In this document: piece after piece, positions 33,483-42,420 of the stretch
Numbering within the stretch: position 1 is the stretch's first letter
Layout of the letters: each line of letters starts with the position of its first letter
Assembly (NCBI GenBank): GCA_022825185.1
Contig: JAJDYK010000176.1
Coordinates: 1-64,000 of the forward strand
Reading direction: 5' to 3'
DNA length: 64,000 bases
DNA from: Candidatus Latescibacterota bacterium
GTDB lineage: Bacteria; Latescibacterota; UBA2968; UBA8231
The notes under the pieces: generated by a model
The model's input: only the letters and a program-made list of their open reading frames with translations
The model's database searches: none
What the model was told of the DNA's origin: nothing
Made by a program: the position numbers and the translations under genes

Positions 33483-33956
33483 GTGTTTGCCATTGACACC
33501 AACTTGCTTGTCTATGCGCACAATACAGACTCGGAATTTCATAAACAGGCAGCCGCATTTGTCACTAAGGTGGTAAATGAACGCGATCACAAAGGGCAAC
33601 ACACGATCTGCCTACCCACCCAAATTTTATCAGAGTTTGTACATGTCGTAACTTGGCAGCGCGTTGAAAATCCGCTGCCTATAGTCGAAGCGATCCGCGT
33701 CGTCCGAGATTATAGGGATGCGGGCATCCCAATCATTCATCAACGAGAAACACAGATTCAGACCTTCTTGGAACTTTTGGAAAGTGGTACAACGCGCAAG
33801 AAAGTGTTCGATATGGTCCTAGCAGCTACTTTGAAGGACAATGGGATAGCAGGACTTTATACTGTGAATGTTAGTGATTTTAAGACGTTTGATTTTCTGG
33901 AAGTCATCAATCCACTGCAAACCCTGTCCAACCAAGCTGATTTATCCGATACATAA
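33483..33956 (+). CDS. PIN-domain ribonuclease toxin
   Basis: 157 residues from GTG 33483. PIN signatures: FAIDTNLLVYAHNT with the first acidic residue, TQILSEFVHV with the conserved Glu, VFDMVLAATLKDNG with the third acidic residue and YTVNVSDFKTF with the last Asp. All four acidic positions are present, so it should be active. VapC-type toxins cleave tRNA or other RNA when their antitoxin is lost. AT-richer than its surroundings. Confidence 0.85.
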   Translation: MFAIDTNLLVYAHNTDSEFHKQAAAFVTKVVNERDHKGQHTICLPTQILSEFVHVVTWQRVENPLPIVEAIRVVRDYRDAGIPIIHQRETQIQTFLELLESGTTRKKVFDMVLAATLKDNGIAGLYTVNVSDFKTFDFLEVINPLQTLSNQADLSDT

Positions 33957-33962
33957 TTGCAT

Positions 33963-34124
33963 TTTAAATCCGCAGCTACGGCACTAGGAGTTGAGGCGAT
34001 CTTGATGTCCGGGGATAGCGAGCGGGCGATGGCGGAGAAGCGGAAGGTGGAGGGGATCTTTGTGGAGGACGAGACGTGGGCGCAGATTGTGGCGAGTGCG
34101 GCGAAGGTGGGGGTTGAGGTTTGA
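33963..34124 (+). pseudogene. C-terminal remnant of the Ldh2-type dehydrogenase gene
   Basis: 54 codons in frame, from FKSAATALGVEAILM to VGVEV and stop, matching the end of the gene at 29682-30719 with a few substitutions. It has no start. It is followed by the repeated leader at 34125-34269, which contains no gene. Confidence 0.85.
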
Positions 34125-34269
34125 GGTGAGAAGATACACGCGTTATTTTTTATTTACGATGTTGCAAACGTGTCCGCTCAGATGCTTCTAGGTTTTTCTT
34201 GAACACGCTGACTGCTTAAAGGCGGATCAACCCGTTTCTTGGGTGCATAGCCCAAAGGAAAATCATGTT

Positions 34270-36969
34270 ATGAAAAATGCAATCGTATGTTTCATCGGCT
34301 TAGTATTCGTCGTCTCCGTATCGGCGGAGTCGTTGCTTGAGGGGCGGGTGCGGTTGGAGTCGGGAGAGCCCGTGGCCGACGCGCAGGTGCGGCTGTTTGA
34401 TATGAGCGACCTGCGGCAAGGGGCGATAGCTCGCGCCCAGACTGACGGCACGGGGTATTTCGCGTTGCCGTTAGCGGTGTTGGAGGGAGGAGCGCTGCCG
34501 GCGCGGTTCGCCTTGGGGCCGAATTACCCCAATCCGTTCAATCCCTCGACGATCATTCCCTATCAACTAGCGGCTTCGTCTGCGGTGCGGCTGGAGGTGT
34601 TCAACCTGTTAGGGCAGCGCATTGCGACGTTGGTGGATGGGGAGCGTGCGGCGGGCTTTCATACGGCGACGTGGCACGCAACGGATGCGGCGGGTCGTGC
34701 CGTGGGGGCGGGGGTGTATATCTACCGGATGACGGTGGGTGCGGCGAGTCAGACCGGCCGGATGGTGCTGCTTGACGGGCAGGCGGGTGTCGCGGCTGTG
34801 GGGGCGGCTTCTGTTTGGTCGGGGGTGTCCGGTGGCGGCGGGTCTGATGGAACGGGTGAACAAGCGTATGGGTTGATCGTTTCGGGTGAGGGGTTGGTTC
34901 CCTATGTGGATTCGGCTTTTCGGGTTGAAGCGGGCATGGCTCCGGTGGAGTTAGTGGTGTCGGAGGGACAGCATCCGGCGGGCAAGGCCACGGACGACGG
35001 TCTTGGCGATCTGTTCGACGCGTTCAACGAGCAGCAGCGGGGACCCGACTTGGTGGTCGATTCGCCTTTGGTGACGGGCTCGTCAGCTTTTACGCCGGGG
35101 GGCACCTTCACTCTGCTGGTGACCGTCCGCAACCAAGGGGACAGTCTAGCCACCGCAACGACGTTGCGCTACTACCGCTCGACCGACGCGACGATTTCTA
35201 CACGAGATACAGAAGTGGGCACGGGCGCGGTGGATGCTCTGGCAGCGGCCGGCACCAGTGCCAAATTTATCCGCCTGACCACCCCGTTGAGTGAGGGCAT
35301 CTATTATTATGGGGCCTGTGTGACATCGGTAGCCGGAGAATCCAATACTAATAATAACTGCTCCAGTTCAAGGGCCGTGAGAGTCTGGTCTGAATCGAGT
35401 CCTGTGACCATTCCCGAAGCCAAGCTACGGGCGGCAATTGAGGTGGAGCTGGGCAAGGCGAGCGGTGCGACGATTACTAAGGGTGAAATGTCGACCTTGC
35501 TCCGTTTGGACGTGAACTTCGCGGGCATCAGCGATTTGACCGGGTTGGAGTTCGCTACCAACCTGACATGGCTGCAACTTGTCGGTAACAGCATCACGGA
35601 CATATCGGCGCTTTCGAGCTTGACCAACTTGGACTTTCTGAATCTTGGCGGCAACCAGATCACGGACATATCGGCGCTTTCGAGCTTGACCAAGCTGACA
35701 TGGCTGATTCTTGACGGCAACGAGATCACGGACATATCGGCGCTTTCGGGCTTGACTAGGCTGACAGGGCTGTTTCTTACCAACAACCAGATCACGGACA
35801 TATCGGCGCTTTCGGGCTTGACTAAACTGCCAAGGCTGAATCTTGCGGCCAACGAGATCACGGACATATCGGCGCTTTCGGGCTTGACTAGGCTGACAGA
35901 GCTGTGGCTTTATAACAACAACATTTCGGATGTATCGGCGCTTTCGGGCTTGACTAGGCTGACAGAGCTGTGGCTTGATGACAACAACATTTCGGATATC
36001 TCGGCGCTTTTGGGCTTGACCAAGCTGACAGAGCTAGGCCTCAGGCTAAACCTCCTAAATGTCTCCTCCAACAATCATATTGCTGCCCTTAAGCGCAGCG
36101 GCGTTACCGTACACCTTGAGCCACCGTTCCGCGAGAGCGACTTCGACATCGAACTCGTGTTCCTCGACGACCACTTCACTGAGAAACAAAAGCGGGCGCT
36201 CCGATATGCCGCCCGACGCTGGATGTCGATTATTCGGAAGGATCTGCCGGACTATACATTTTCCCAAGGCTGGTCGGGGGAGTGCGGCGATCATTCGTAT
36301 GCGATCCCTTCTGGGGAGCGAATAGACGACCTACGGATCTACATAACCGGTTTCTCCGAGGGCGATTTTCTTGGGTGGGGTGGTCCACGCGTGTTGCGCG
36401 AAACTTCCTCGCTGCCCGTCTTAGGATGCATGGGGATCTACTCGATTTATTTGGATACAGGACTTCACGAGATAGGACACGTGCTGGGGATCGGGACGAT
36501 CTGGAACGATCTGGGCTTCCTCCGGAATCCATCTAGGGGAGGTAACAAGGGGGCCGACACGTTTTTCAACGGCCCGCTGGCGATTGCCGCCTTTGACGCC
36601 GCGGGAGGATCGAGTTACACGGGAGGGAAGGTGCCGGTTCGGAATGATGGAGAGCCTAGGTCTGCGGACTCTCACTGGAGATTCTCTGTGTTTGGTGACG
36701 AACTCATGGCAGCGGGAACATATGTGTCATCGTTCGATGAAACACATTATAAGTCAAATAATGCGCTGAGCGCGATCACGATTCAGTCCTTGGCTGACCT
36801 CGGCTACGTCGTCGATGTCACGCAGGCGGACCCATATACCCTGCCTAGTGCCGCCGCAAAGGCCAGTGCGAAGATCGCAGCTCCATCTACTCATACGCAC
36901 GGCGAACAGCGAGAGCCGATGTACGTAGTTGACCCGCAGGGCCGCATCGTCCGCACCATAAGCCCCTGA
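34270..36969 (+). CDS. Secreted CARDB/LRR/leishmanolysin-like metalloprotease, copy 2
   Basis: 899 residues from ATG 34270; a GTG at 34243 is in frame but the paralogue supports 34270. Same order as copy 1: signal peptide, regulatory-like domain, internal NYPNPFNPSTIIPYQL domain. It then has an inserted CARDB-type adhesion domain (PDLVVDSPLVTGSSAFTPGG to YGACVTSVAGESNTNN) absent from copy 1, and about seven to eight LRRs instead of about four. The protease domain keeps HEIGHVLGIG, SADSHWRF and ELMAAG. The C-terminal 60 residues match copy 1 almost exactly. The extra parts suggest a different binding partner for the same protease. Confidence 0.82.
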   Translation: MKNAIVCFIGLVFVVSVSAESLLEGRVRLESGEPVADAQVRLFDMSDLRQGAIARAQTDGTGYFALPLAVLEGGALPARFALGPNYPNPFNPSTIIPYQLAASSAVRLEVFNLLGQRIATLVDGERAAGFHTATWHATDAAGRAVGAGVYIYRMTVGAASQTGRMVLLDGQAGVAAVGAASVWSGVSGGGGSDGTGEQAYGLIVSGEGLVPYVDSAFRVEAGMAPVELVVSEGQHPAGKATDDGLGDLFDAFNEQQRGPDLVVDSPLVTGSSAFTPGGTFTLLVTVRNQGDSLATATTLRYYRSTDATISTRDTEVGTGAVDALAAAGTSAKFIRLTTPLSEGIYYYGACVTSVAGESNTNNNCSSSRAVRVWSESSPVTIPEAKLRAAIEVELGKASGATITKGEMSTLLRLDVNFAGISDLTGLEFATNLTWLQLVGNSITDISALSSLTNLDFLNLGGNQITDISALSSLTKLTWLILDGNEITDISALSGLTRLTGLFLTNNQITDISALSGLTKLPRLNLAANEITDISALSGLTRLTELWLYNNNISDVSALSGLTRLTELWLDDNNISDISALLGLTKLTELGLRLNLLNVSSNNHIAALKRSGVTVHLEPPFRESDFDIELVFLDDHFTEKQKRALRYAARRWMSIIRKDLPDYTFSQGWSGECGDHSYAIPSGERIDDLRIYITGFSEGDFLGWGGPRVLRETSSLPVLGCMGIYSIYLDTGLHEIGHVLGIGTIWNDLGFLRNPSRGGNKGADTFFNGPLAIAAFDAAGGSSYTGGKVPVRNDGEPRSADSHWRFSVFGDELMAAGTYVSSFDETHYKSNNALSAITIQSLADLGYVVDVTQADPYTLPSAAAKASAKIAAPSTHTHGEQREPMYVVDPQGRIVRTISP
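35557..36045 (+). repeat. 66-base tandem repeats encoding LRRs, gene 2
   Basis: About seven in-frame 66-base units with core ATCACGGACATATCGGCGCT, each coding one 22-residue LRR (NQITDISALSGLTKL type). Near-identity of several units indicates recent expansion. Confidence 0.85.
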
Positions 36970-37046
36970 AATGCACTAGTGGGTACGATAGTCTGGGACC
37001 AAGAGACTGGTGAGCAGCACTGATGCGATGGGGGCGACCGGCCACC

Positions 37047-38423
37047 TTACCGCTCCTGCCTGAGCCGATCCAGCAAGCGGCCCAGTTGTCCCACTAAGTA
37101 AAGCGGCAGCGAGAGCAAGGTCATTTCCACGGTTTGCCGCGTTCCGCTCACTTGGTGCTGGATGGACTGGACAATGGGCGGATTGAGGTCGAAGCGCACT
37201 GCGAGGCACGTCTTTTTGGCCAAGGCGAACTGATGCAGCGAGCGCAGGGTGCCGCTGGTGCCGGCTTTGACTTCGACCGGCACGATCTGAGCACCCCGGG
37301 CAATCGCGTAATCGACTTCGGCGTTGGCACTTTTCCCTTCCCGCAGCCAGTAGTTCAGCCGGGGCGTTTCCCGCCCTTCTTCCAAGTAGAGTAGGTGTTG
37401 CCCGACGAACTGTTCGGCCAAGGCTCCTTCATTGACCAGTCGGCGGTCGTCCAAGTCCTTCAGCGCCAGCCAGTCTAAGCCGCACAGACGGTTCATCAGG
37501 CCGATGTCCAGAAAGAGAAGTTTATAGGCCTTCCAATCGACCTCGGCGTGGAGGGGCACCCCGGAACAGGTACTGTGGAAAACGGGTGCAATGACCCTGG
37601 CCTTGGCCAGCAAGTCAATGGCGACCCGCAGTTCGCGGGCGGTCTCCTCGCGGTCGATTTGGGTGTATTTGACTTTGCGGCCCACGGCGCGGGGAACGTA
37701 GTTGAAGACTCGCTGCAAGCGCAGCCGGATTCGGGCGGAGGCGTACTTGGCAAAATCGTCTTGGTAGGTATCGACGATGGACTGATGCACCGGCGTCACG
37801 TCGGCAAAGTGGCGGGTGGCGCTATACGCGGCTACGGCTTCGGGCATACCGCCCACTAGCAAGTATTCCCGCTGGTAGGCCGACAAGCGGGTGTGGACGG
37901 TATGGGGCAGGGGTTGCTCAAGGGTGTAGTCTTGCAGATAGGCTAGGAGGGGCGGGTCCAGTTCGGCGAGAAATTCTTCAAAGCTCATCGGCCCTAGATG
38001 AAAGTATTGAATGCGCCCTACCGGCATGGTAAAGGCGTGTTGCGAGAGGACGAATTCGAGCAGGGAGCCAGCGGCGATAACCGGCAGTTCGGGGTGATCT
38101 TCGAAGAAATAGCGCAGGGCGGGCAGGGCGTGGGGGGTCGCTTGGATTTCGTCGAGGAAGAGTATGCTGCCCGCTGCCAACAGCGGTTGGCCTAGTAGCC
38201 CTTCAATTTCCCGGCGGATGTGCGTCAGGTCCAAAGTCTGGAAGACGGAATCCAAATCTGGGTGGCGCTCGAGGTTGATTTCGTTGAGGTGCAGGCGATG
38301 GGATTGGGCGAATTGCCGCACTAGGGTGGATTTGCCCACTTGGCGCGCGCCGCGAATGACCAGCGGTTTTCGCTGTGGAGCGGCAAACCATTGGGCCAGA
38401 GCGCGTTCAGCCGATCTATACAT
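37047..38423 (-). CDS. AAA ATPase with C-terminal DUF4143 domain
   Basis: 458 residues from ATG 38423. Walker A in VIRGARQVGKSTLVRQ (residues about 20-36), Walker B in SILFLDEIQATP, sensor-like VIAAGSLLEF, then a winged-helix part and a DUF4143 nuclease-like end (NEGALAEQFVGQHLLY, LNYWLREGKSANAEVDYAI, VPVEVKAG with the PD-(D/E)xK pattern). These ATPases are common, mobile and of unknown role, sometimes suspected to be toxin- or defence-related. No Shine-Dalgarno is visible. The 3' end is duplicated at 33039-33143. Confidence 0.88.
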   Translation of the reverse strand: MYRSAERALAQWFAAPQRKPLVIRGARQVGKSTLVRQFAQSHRLHLNEINLERHPDLDSVFQTLDLTHIRREIEGLLGQPLLAAGSILFLDEIQATPHALPALRYFFEDHPELPVIAAGSLLEFVLSQHAFTMPVGRIQYFHLGPMSFEEFLAELDPPLLAYLQDYTLEQPLPHTVHTRLSAYQREYLLVGGMPEAVAAYSATRHFADVTPVHQSIVDTYQDDFAKYASARIRLRLQRVFNYVPRAVGRKVKYTQIDREETARELRVAIDLLAKARVIAPVFHSTCSGVPLHAEVDWKAYKLLFLDIGLMNRLCGLDWLALKDLDDRRLVNEGALAEQFVGQHLLYLEEGRETPRLNYWLREGKSANAEVDYAIARGAQIVPVEVKAGTSGTLRSLHQFALAKKTCLAVRFDLNPPIVQSIQHQVSGTRQTVEMTLLSLPLYLVGQLGRLLDRLRQER

Positions 38424-38431
38424 AATGAGTA

Positions 38432-38480
38432 AAAATGCCCCCTTTTTCGTACGTATAATGTACAAAAAAGGGGGCATTTT
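38432..38480. terminator. Long hairpin between ATPase and transporter genes
   Basis: AAAATGCCCCCTTTTT pairs with AAAAAGGGGGCATTTT (16 bp) around a loop containing GTACGTATAATGTAC. It fits a terminator usable from either strand, after the transporter gene stop at 38507. It also lies nine bases before the ATPase ATG, so it could sequester or attenuate that gene; the loop contains TATAAT on the plus strand and ATTATA on the minus strand. Confidence 0.65.
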
Positions 38481-38506
38481 ACAACCTGATGTTACACGCC
38501 CAAAGC

Positions 38507-40489
38507 CTAAAACACAATGCTCGACACCGCTTTAGAAATCAGCGCCAGCGCGATGGAAGACATGCCGACCAAGCCCATCCCACATGAATAGCCCGCCAAG
38601 AGAATCGGCGCGTACGCCCGCCAGCGCGCTTCGCCAAAGCGCTTCTGCAGGTGATAGCGGCCCAGCAAGGCACCGATGAAATTGGGCAGCAGAAAGTGCG
38701 GCCACGCGCCCACGCCGCCGATGAATCCGTAGAACAGGGCGACCGGCCAGCGCAAGAGCGATAGCGCGCCCAAAATCCCCGCGCTGCCCAGCGCACCCGT
38801 GAGCACGTATTCCCAGCGAATGATGGTCCTAATCAGCTCATTGCCGCCCTCGGCGAGCGTTGACTTGGCCCAGAATGCCTGCATGGTGGCGTGGAAGGGC
38901 CAAAACTTCTGCACGTAAGGATAGGCCGACGAGGGAATCGGCCCGAGCTTCCAGATGAAAGACCAGAATATAAACGAGCAGACGAACATGATTAGCAAGG
39001 TTACGCCGGCCAGCTTGACGATGCTGCCGAAGTGGGTGCGGGTCAGTTCGAGTTGCTTGAAGGCCGCGGCTTCGTAGCCCCACTGGAAGAGCGGGATCGG
39101 CGCAAACCACACGGCCGCGCCCTGATAGCCCGACAGGTAAAAGGAGCCTTCGCGCAGATAGGGGAAGGACGCCCCTTGCGGCGAGCCGGTCAGGCCGATC
39201 ATGCGCGCGCCGATGTACGAGTAAATCGGCGTCCACACAAAGCCGAAAAACGCGCTGATCCACCAGGGAAATTCCGGCACCAAATACCACACCAAGACCA
39301 CGAAGCCGAGCGTGCTGATCGCCCAGATGCCCAAGGCGAGGGGGATGGGGATGTCGCCGCGGCCCTCGGGTAGCCCTTTGTCGTCGCCCTCGCGCTTAAC
39401 CCCGCGCAAAGTCCACAGGGTCTTGCCGACCATGGCGAAACCCATCACGGCCACGAGGACTGCGCCGCCAATGGAGAAGCTGAGCCAGAAGTCGAAGGAA
39501 TTGGCGATCTGCGTTGGAATTGCCGACATGCCTGGCTCCCAGGTGTGCAGCACGTCGTACGCGTAGAGCACTGGGTTGATGAGGATGTTGACGAGGAAAG
39601 CCGCGGCAAAGGAGCCGACCACGATCCAAAAGGGCAGGACAAAGCCGACCATGACGTGCCCGAGGTCCGTGCCAATGCCCATGATGCTGGCCGGCAGCAT
39701 TTCCTTGAGGGAGACGGTCAGGTCGATGAACGGAATCGGCAGGATCGTCACGGTCTCAGTAAAGAAAATGCCCGAGATCGTGGGGATGACCACGTAGAAC
39801 AGCCCCCAGATAATGCCGATAAAGGCTCCGACGCTAAAAACCTCCCATCGCCAGCCTTGGCTCGGCCCCGAACTCTCGGCGAGGGCGGTTGCGCCGCCGG
39901 CCTGCACTGCGGCCAATGGGTACGGCAGGCGCTCGATGTCGTTGGTGATGCGGAAGAGCACGTAGCCCAAGGACAGGCTGTTGATTTTCTGCATCACGAT
40001 GACGGTCAGCAGCAGGACGATGGGCTTGAACCAAGCGGGGTGCAAAAAGGAGCGCCCCTCTAGGGCTGGCGAGCCGCGCGGAGGCACCACCCAATCGGGG
40101 ATGTGATGGTGCAAGCCGTCGGCTTGGGGCGATTGGATCAAGTACTGGTCCCAGATCAGCCCGCCAAAAGGTCCGCCGAACAGTTCGGCCCCAGTGCCTA
40201 ACTTGCCGCCCATCATGACTAAGCCTCCGGCCACCCAATAGAGAATGATGACCTCTTGGGTGCGCAGGCGCGCAAAGGAGCGCTTGGCGATTTCGATGAA
40301 GAGAATGAGCGTCACCCACTCGGCACCGCCGGCCATACTCTGACCAGTCACCAACCCCAAGTAGATGGCCCCAGGCAGCATGATGAAGCCGACGAACAGC
40401 GCGGCCCACAAGGTTTTGAGGTTGAAGCCCGGTTCAAATTGGAGATCCGAGAGAATCAGTTCGGGCGTTTTTTTGTCTTCTTGAGCCAT
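38507..40489 (-). CDS. OPT/DUF6785-like membrane transporter
   Basis: 660 residues with about 14-16 hydrophobic segments. N-terminal half: LWAALFVGFIMLPGAIYLGL, then VIVMQKINSLSLGYVLFRIT and IERLPYPLAAVQAGGATALA, which recall the oligopeptide transporter (OPT) superfamily's PYP and AxxxxAxA motifs. The C-terminal half is a second bundle with LAGYSCGMGLVGMSSIAL near the end. It starts three bases after the stop of 40493-42403, so the two are co-expressed and may form one transporter or a pair with shared substrate. Substrate unknown. Confidence 0.7.
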   Translation of the reverse strand: MAQEDKKTPELILSDLQFEPGFNLKTLWAALFVGFIMLPGAIYLGLVTGQSMAGGAEWVTLILFIEIAKRSFARLRTQEVIILYWVAGGLVMMGGKLGTGAELFGGPFGGLIWDQYLIQSPQADGLHHHIPDWVVPPRGSPALEGRSFLHPAWFKPIVLLLTVIVMQKINSLSLGYVLFRITNDIERLPYPLAAVQAGGATALAESSGPSQGWRWEVFSVGAFIGIIWGLFYVVIPTISGIFFTETVTILPIPFIDLTVSLKEMLPASIMGIGTDLGHVMVGFVLPFWIVVGSFAAAFLVNILINPVLYAYDVLHTWEPGMSAIPTQIANSFDFWLSFSIGGAVLVAVMGFAMVGKTLWTLRGVKREGDDKGLPEGRGDIPIPLALGIWAISTLGFVVLVWYLVPEFPWWISAFFGFVWTPIYSYIGARMIGLTGSPQGASFPYLREGSFYLSGYQGAAVWFAPIPLFQWGYEAAAFKQLELTRTHFGSIVKLAGVTLLIMFVCSFIFWSFIWKLGPIPSSAYPYVQKFWPFHATMQAFWAKSTLAEGGNELIRTIIRWEYVLTGALGSAGILGALSLLRWPVALFYGFIGGVGAWPHFLLPNFIGALLGRYHLQKRFGEARWRAYAPILLAGYSCGMGLVGMSSIALALISKAVSSIVF

Positions 40490-40492
40490 GTG

Positions 40493-42403
40493 CTAATTTC
40501 CGTACAGCGGGTGTCCCTGCCCGGGGAACCAGATCATATCAATGCAAAAGGACAGGCCAATCGCGGTGAAGTACCCGAGGATGAGGCCGATGAAAAAGGG
40601 CTGGGCGCGCTGGTAGAGGCCGATTCCGCCCGAGCGCATGATGGCCCATTTGGCCAGCCAGGAGACGAAGATCGAAAAGACGATAATGGTCATGGGATAG
40701 GAGCAGATGCCGACCGGCATGCCGATCGGGTGCAGGGGCCACCACGAGAAGCGGTAGCGCATAAAAGTCAGCAGTCCCATTGCGCCCGCGCCGCTGACGA
40801 GGTGGCCCAACCGCGTCCAATCCGGTGCCTTGAGGTCGATTTTGCGCAGACTTTCCACGTAGGGCACTTGCGAACCCGTGCCGAAGATCCATCCTCCGTA
40901 GTTGTACGCACCAAAGGAGTAGCCCATGTAGAGCGCGAAGGCCATGGAGACGACGAGGGCGACTAGCGCCGAGAGGAGGATGCAGAAGCTCAGATAGCGG
41001 CGGTTGCCGCGGATGCTGCTGGACACTTTGGCGCTGTTGGCCGCGGCGACCATGAAAAAGCCCTTGAGCTCGTGGTGCCAGCCGTAGGACAGCCCCATGG
41101 CGATGTTGCTCTGTGCGGTAGCGTGCGGCCCGAGTGCGTAGCCGACGAAGGTCTGGCCGACTAGCGGGGCGCGGCTGAAGAGCAAGCCGCCCTCCATGAT
41201 GATGCGCGTAATGCCGACGTAGAGGACTAAGGTGGCCAAAATGAAGAGCGCGACCGTGGGCGGGTTCATGCCAGCCCGCCACATCCAGAAGGCGATGTAG
41301 AGCAGGGCCAGCCCGCCGCCAAAGACGATCATCCGGTAGGACATCAGCTCGTCGGTGTCGTCGATGTCCGCATCGTTGCGCACGGCTTTGCGCCAGATTG
41401 CGCCGAGGTGTCCGCGTGCCATCCACAGCATGCCGATGACGAGGGCGATCAGCGCGCCGAAAGACTGCCAGCCGATGCCGGGGTGGCCGAGGGTGTACAC
41501 GTCGCGGCCGGCAATGGTGTAGCCAAAGCGGTTGAACAGGCCCTGTTGCAGCATGGTCAGCACCGTGAAAAACCACATGCTGAACGACACGTCGAGATTG
41601 ACGAAGTACGTGAAGCCGACGATGGCCCAGTTGATATTGGTGTTGATGGCGGGAAATTCGCGGCCAATGCGAATGGGGTCGGACAGATCGCGCGGGATGG
41701 GCGGGAAGGCCGGGGTAAAGTACGTGACCACATTCCACATAACCATGCAGAAAGGCAGGGCAAAGCCGAACCAAAACGCCTTTTGCCGCACGAAGCTGGG
41801 CCAGTTAGAGCCGGGCGGTGGGGCGATGAGTTGTTGGGGCAGTTCCATCAAGGCGAAGGGCAGGCGCTCGTATTCGACCCACTGCTTGCGCAGCGCCGCG
41901 ACCATGCACTGGCACAAAAAGAAGATGGCCATCACCAAGCTGGTCCACCAAAAAAGCGGCACGATCCAAGCGCCCCAAGGAATGGATTCGCCAGCGGGTA
42001 GGCCGTTGTAGAACCACTTGAGGGCAATCGCGTCGTTGGGCACCAGCCATTCCTCGATGTACTGCACTACTTTGCTCTGCCACTGATTCTCGGGCGAGGC
42101 AAAGTACTGGGGGGCGGCGACGACCGCGATCATGTACGTGGAAGTGCCCCAGGTGGGGATGGAGGCCCCCACTAGGGACATGATGAAGATTAGGCCGAGT
42201 TCGCTGGTGCTTAGGCCGCGCACTTTTAGCAGCGACTTGGCCGTGGCGTTGAGAAAGACCAGACCAGTAAAGAGAAAGACCACGCTCAAGGGCAGGTAGC
42301 TGATCGCCCACTGCGAGGACTTGAGGATGAACATGCTGTACGGGGCCCCGATGTTGATCAGGATCACGAGGCCCAAGCCGATGAGGAAGGCGCGTGCGGT
42401 CAT
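40493..42403 (-). CDS. DUF6785/DUF6784-type membrane transporter
   Basis: 636 residues, about 14 hydrophobic segments. It shares ordered motifs with the protein at 20546 (PENQWQSKVVQYIEEWLVP, GESIPWGAWIVPLFWW, WVEYERLPFALMELP) and ends MIWFPGQGHPLYGN. The first transmembrane segments resemble the DUF6785 half; GICSYPMTIIVFSIF near the C-terminus matches IGPIWIMDHLWFNMF in the other. Followed within three bases by the OPT-like gene. Locally preceded by a VapBC pair, which is probably unrelated. Confidence 0.7.
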   Translation of the reverse strand: MTARAFLIGLGLVILINIGAPYSMFILKSSQWAISYLPLSVVFLFTGLVFLNATAKSLLKVRGLSTSELGLIFIMSLVGASIPTWGTSTYMIAVVAAPQYFASPENQWQSKVVQYIEEWLVPNDAIALKWFYNGLPAGESIPWGAWIVPLFWWTSLVMAIFFLCQCMVAALRKQWVEYERLPFALMELPQQLIAPPPGSNWPSFVRQKAFWFGFALPFCMVMWNVVTYFTPAFPPIPRDLSDPIRIGREFPAINTNINWAIVGFTYFVNLDVSFSMWFFTVLTMLQQGLFNRFGYTIAGRDVYTLGHPGIGWQSFGALIALVIGMLWMARGHLGAIWRKAVRNDADIDDTDELMSYRMIVFGGGLALLYIAFWMWRAGMNPPTVALFILATLVLYVGITRIIMEGGLLFSRAPLVGQTFVGYALGPHATAQSNIAMGLSYGWHHELKGFFMVAAANSAKVSSSIRGNRRYLSFCILLSALVALVVSMAFALYMGYSFGAYNYGGWIFGTGSQVPYVESLRKIDLKAPDWTRLGHLVSGAGAMGLLTFMRYRFSWWPLHPIGMPVGICSYPMTIIVFSIFVSWLAKWAIMRSGGIGLYQRAQPFFIGLILGYFTAIGLSFCIDMIWFPGQGHPLYGN

Positions 42404-42420
42404 GTTGGCTGTCTGGCGCT

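Larger units (their letters stand above)
33966..37143. repeat. Large direct repeat, unit 2 of duplication II
   Basis: Partner of 30563-33143. Contains the dehydrogenase remnant, the leader, protease gene 2 and the 3' end of the intact ATPase gene. It is longer because gene 2 carries an additional domain and more LRRs. Confidence 0.85.

Noticed and set aside
35557..36045. CRISPR-like regular repeats
   Set aside because: The 66-base units are contiguous, in frame and encode leucine-rich repeats; there are no spacers.
40539..41774. 411-codon minus-strand frame inside the transporter gene 40493-42403
   Set aside because: Same strand, shifted frame, His/Arg/Pro-rich; the transporter frame has hydrophobic segments and a paralogue.
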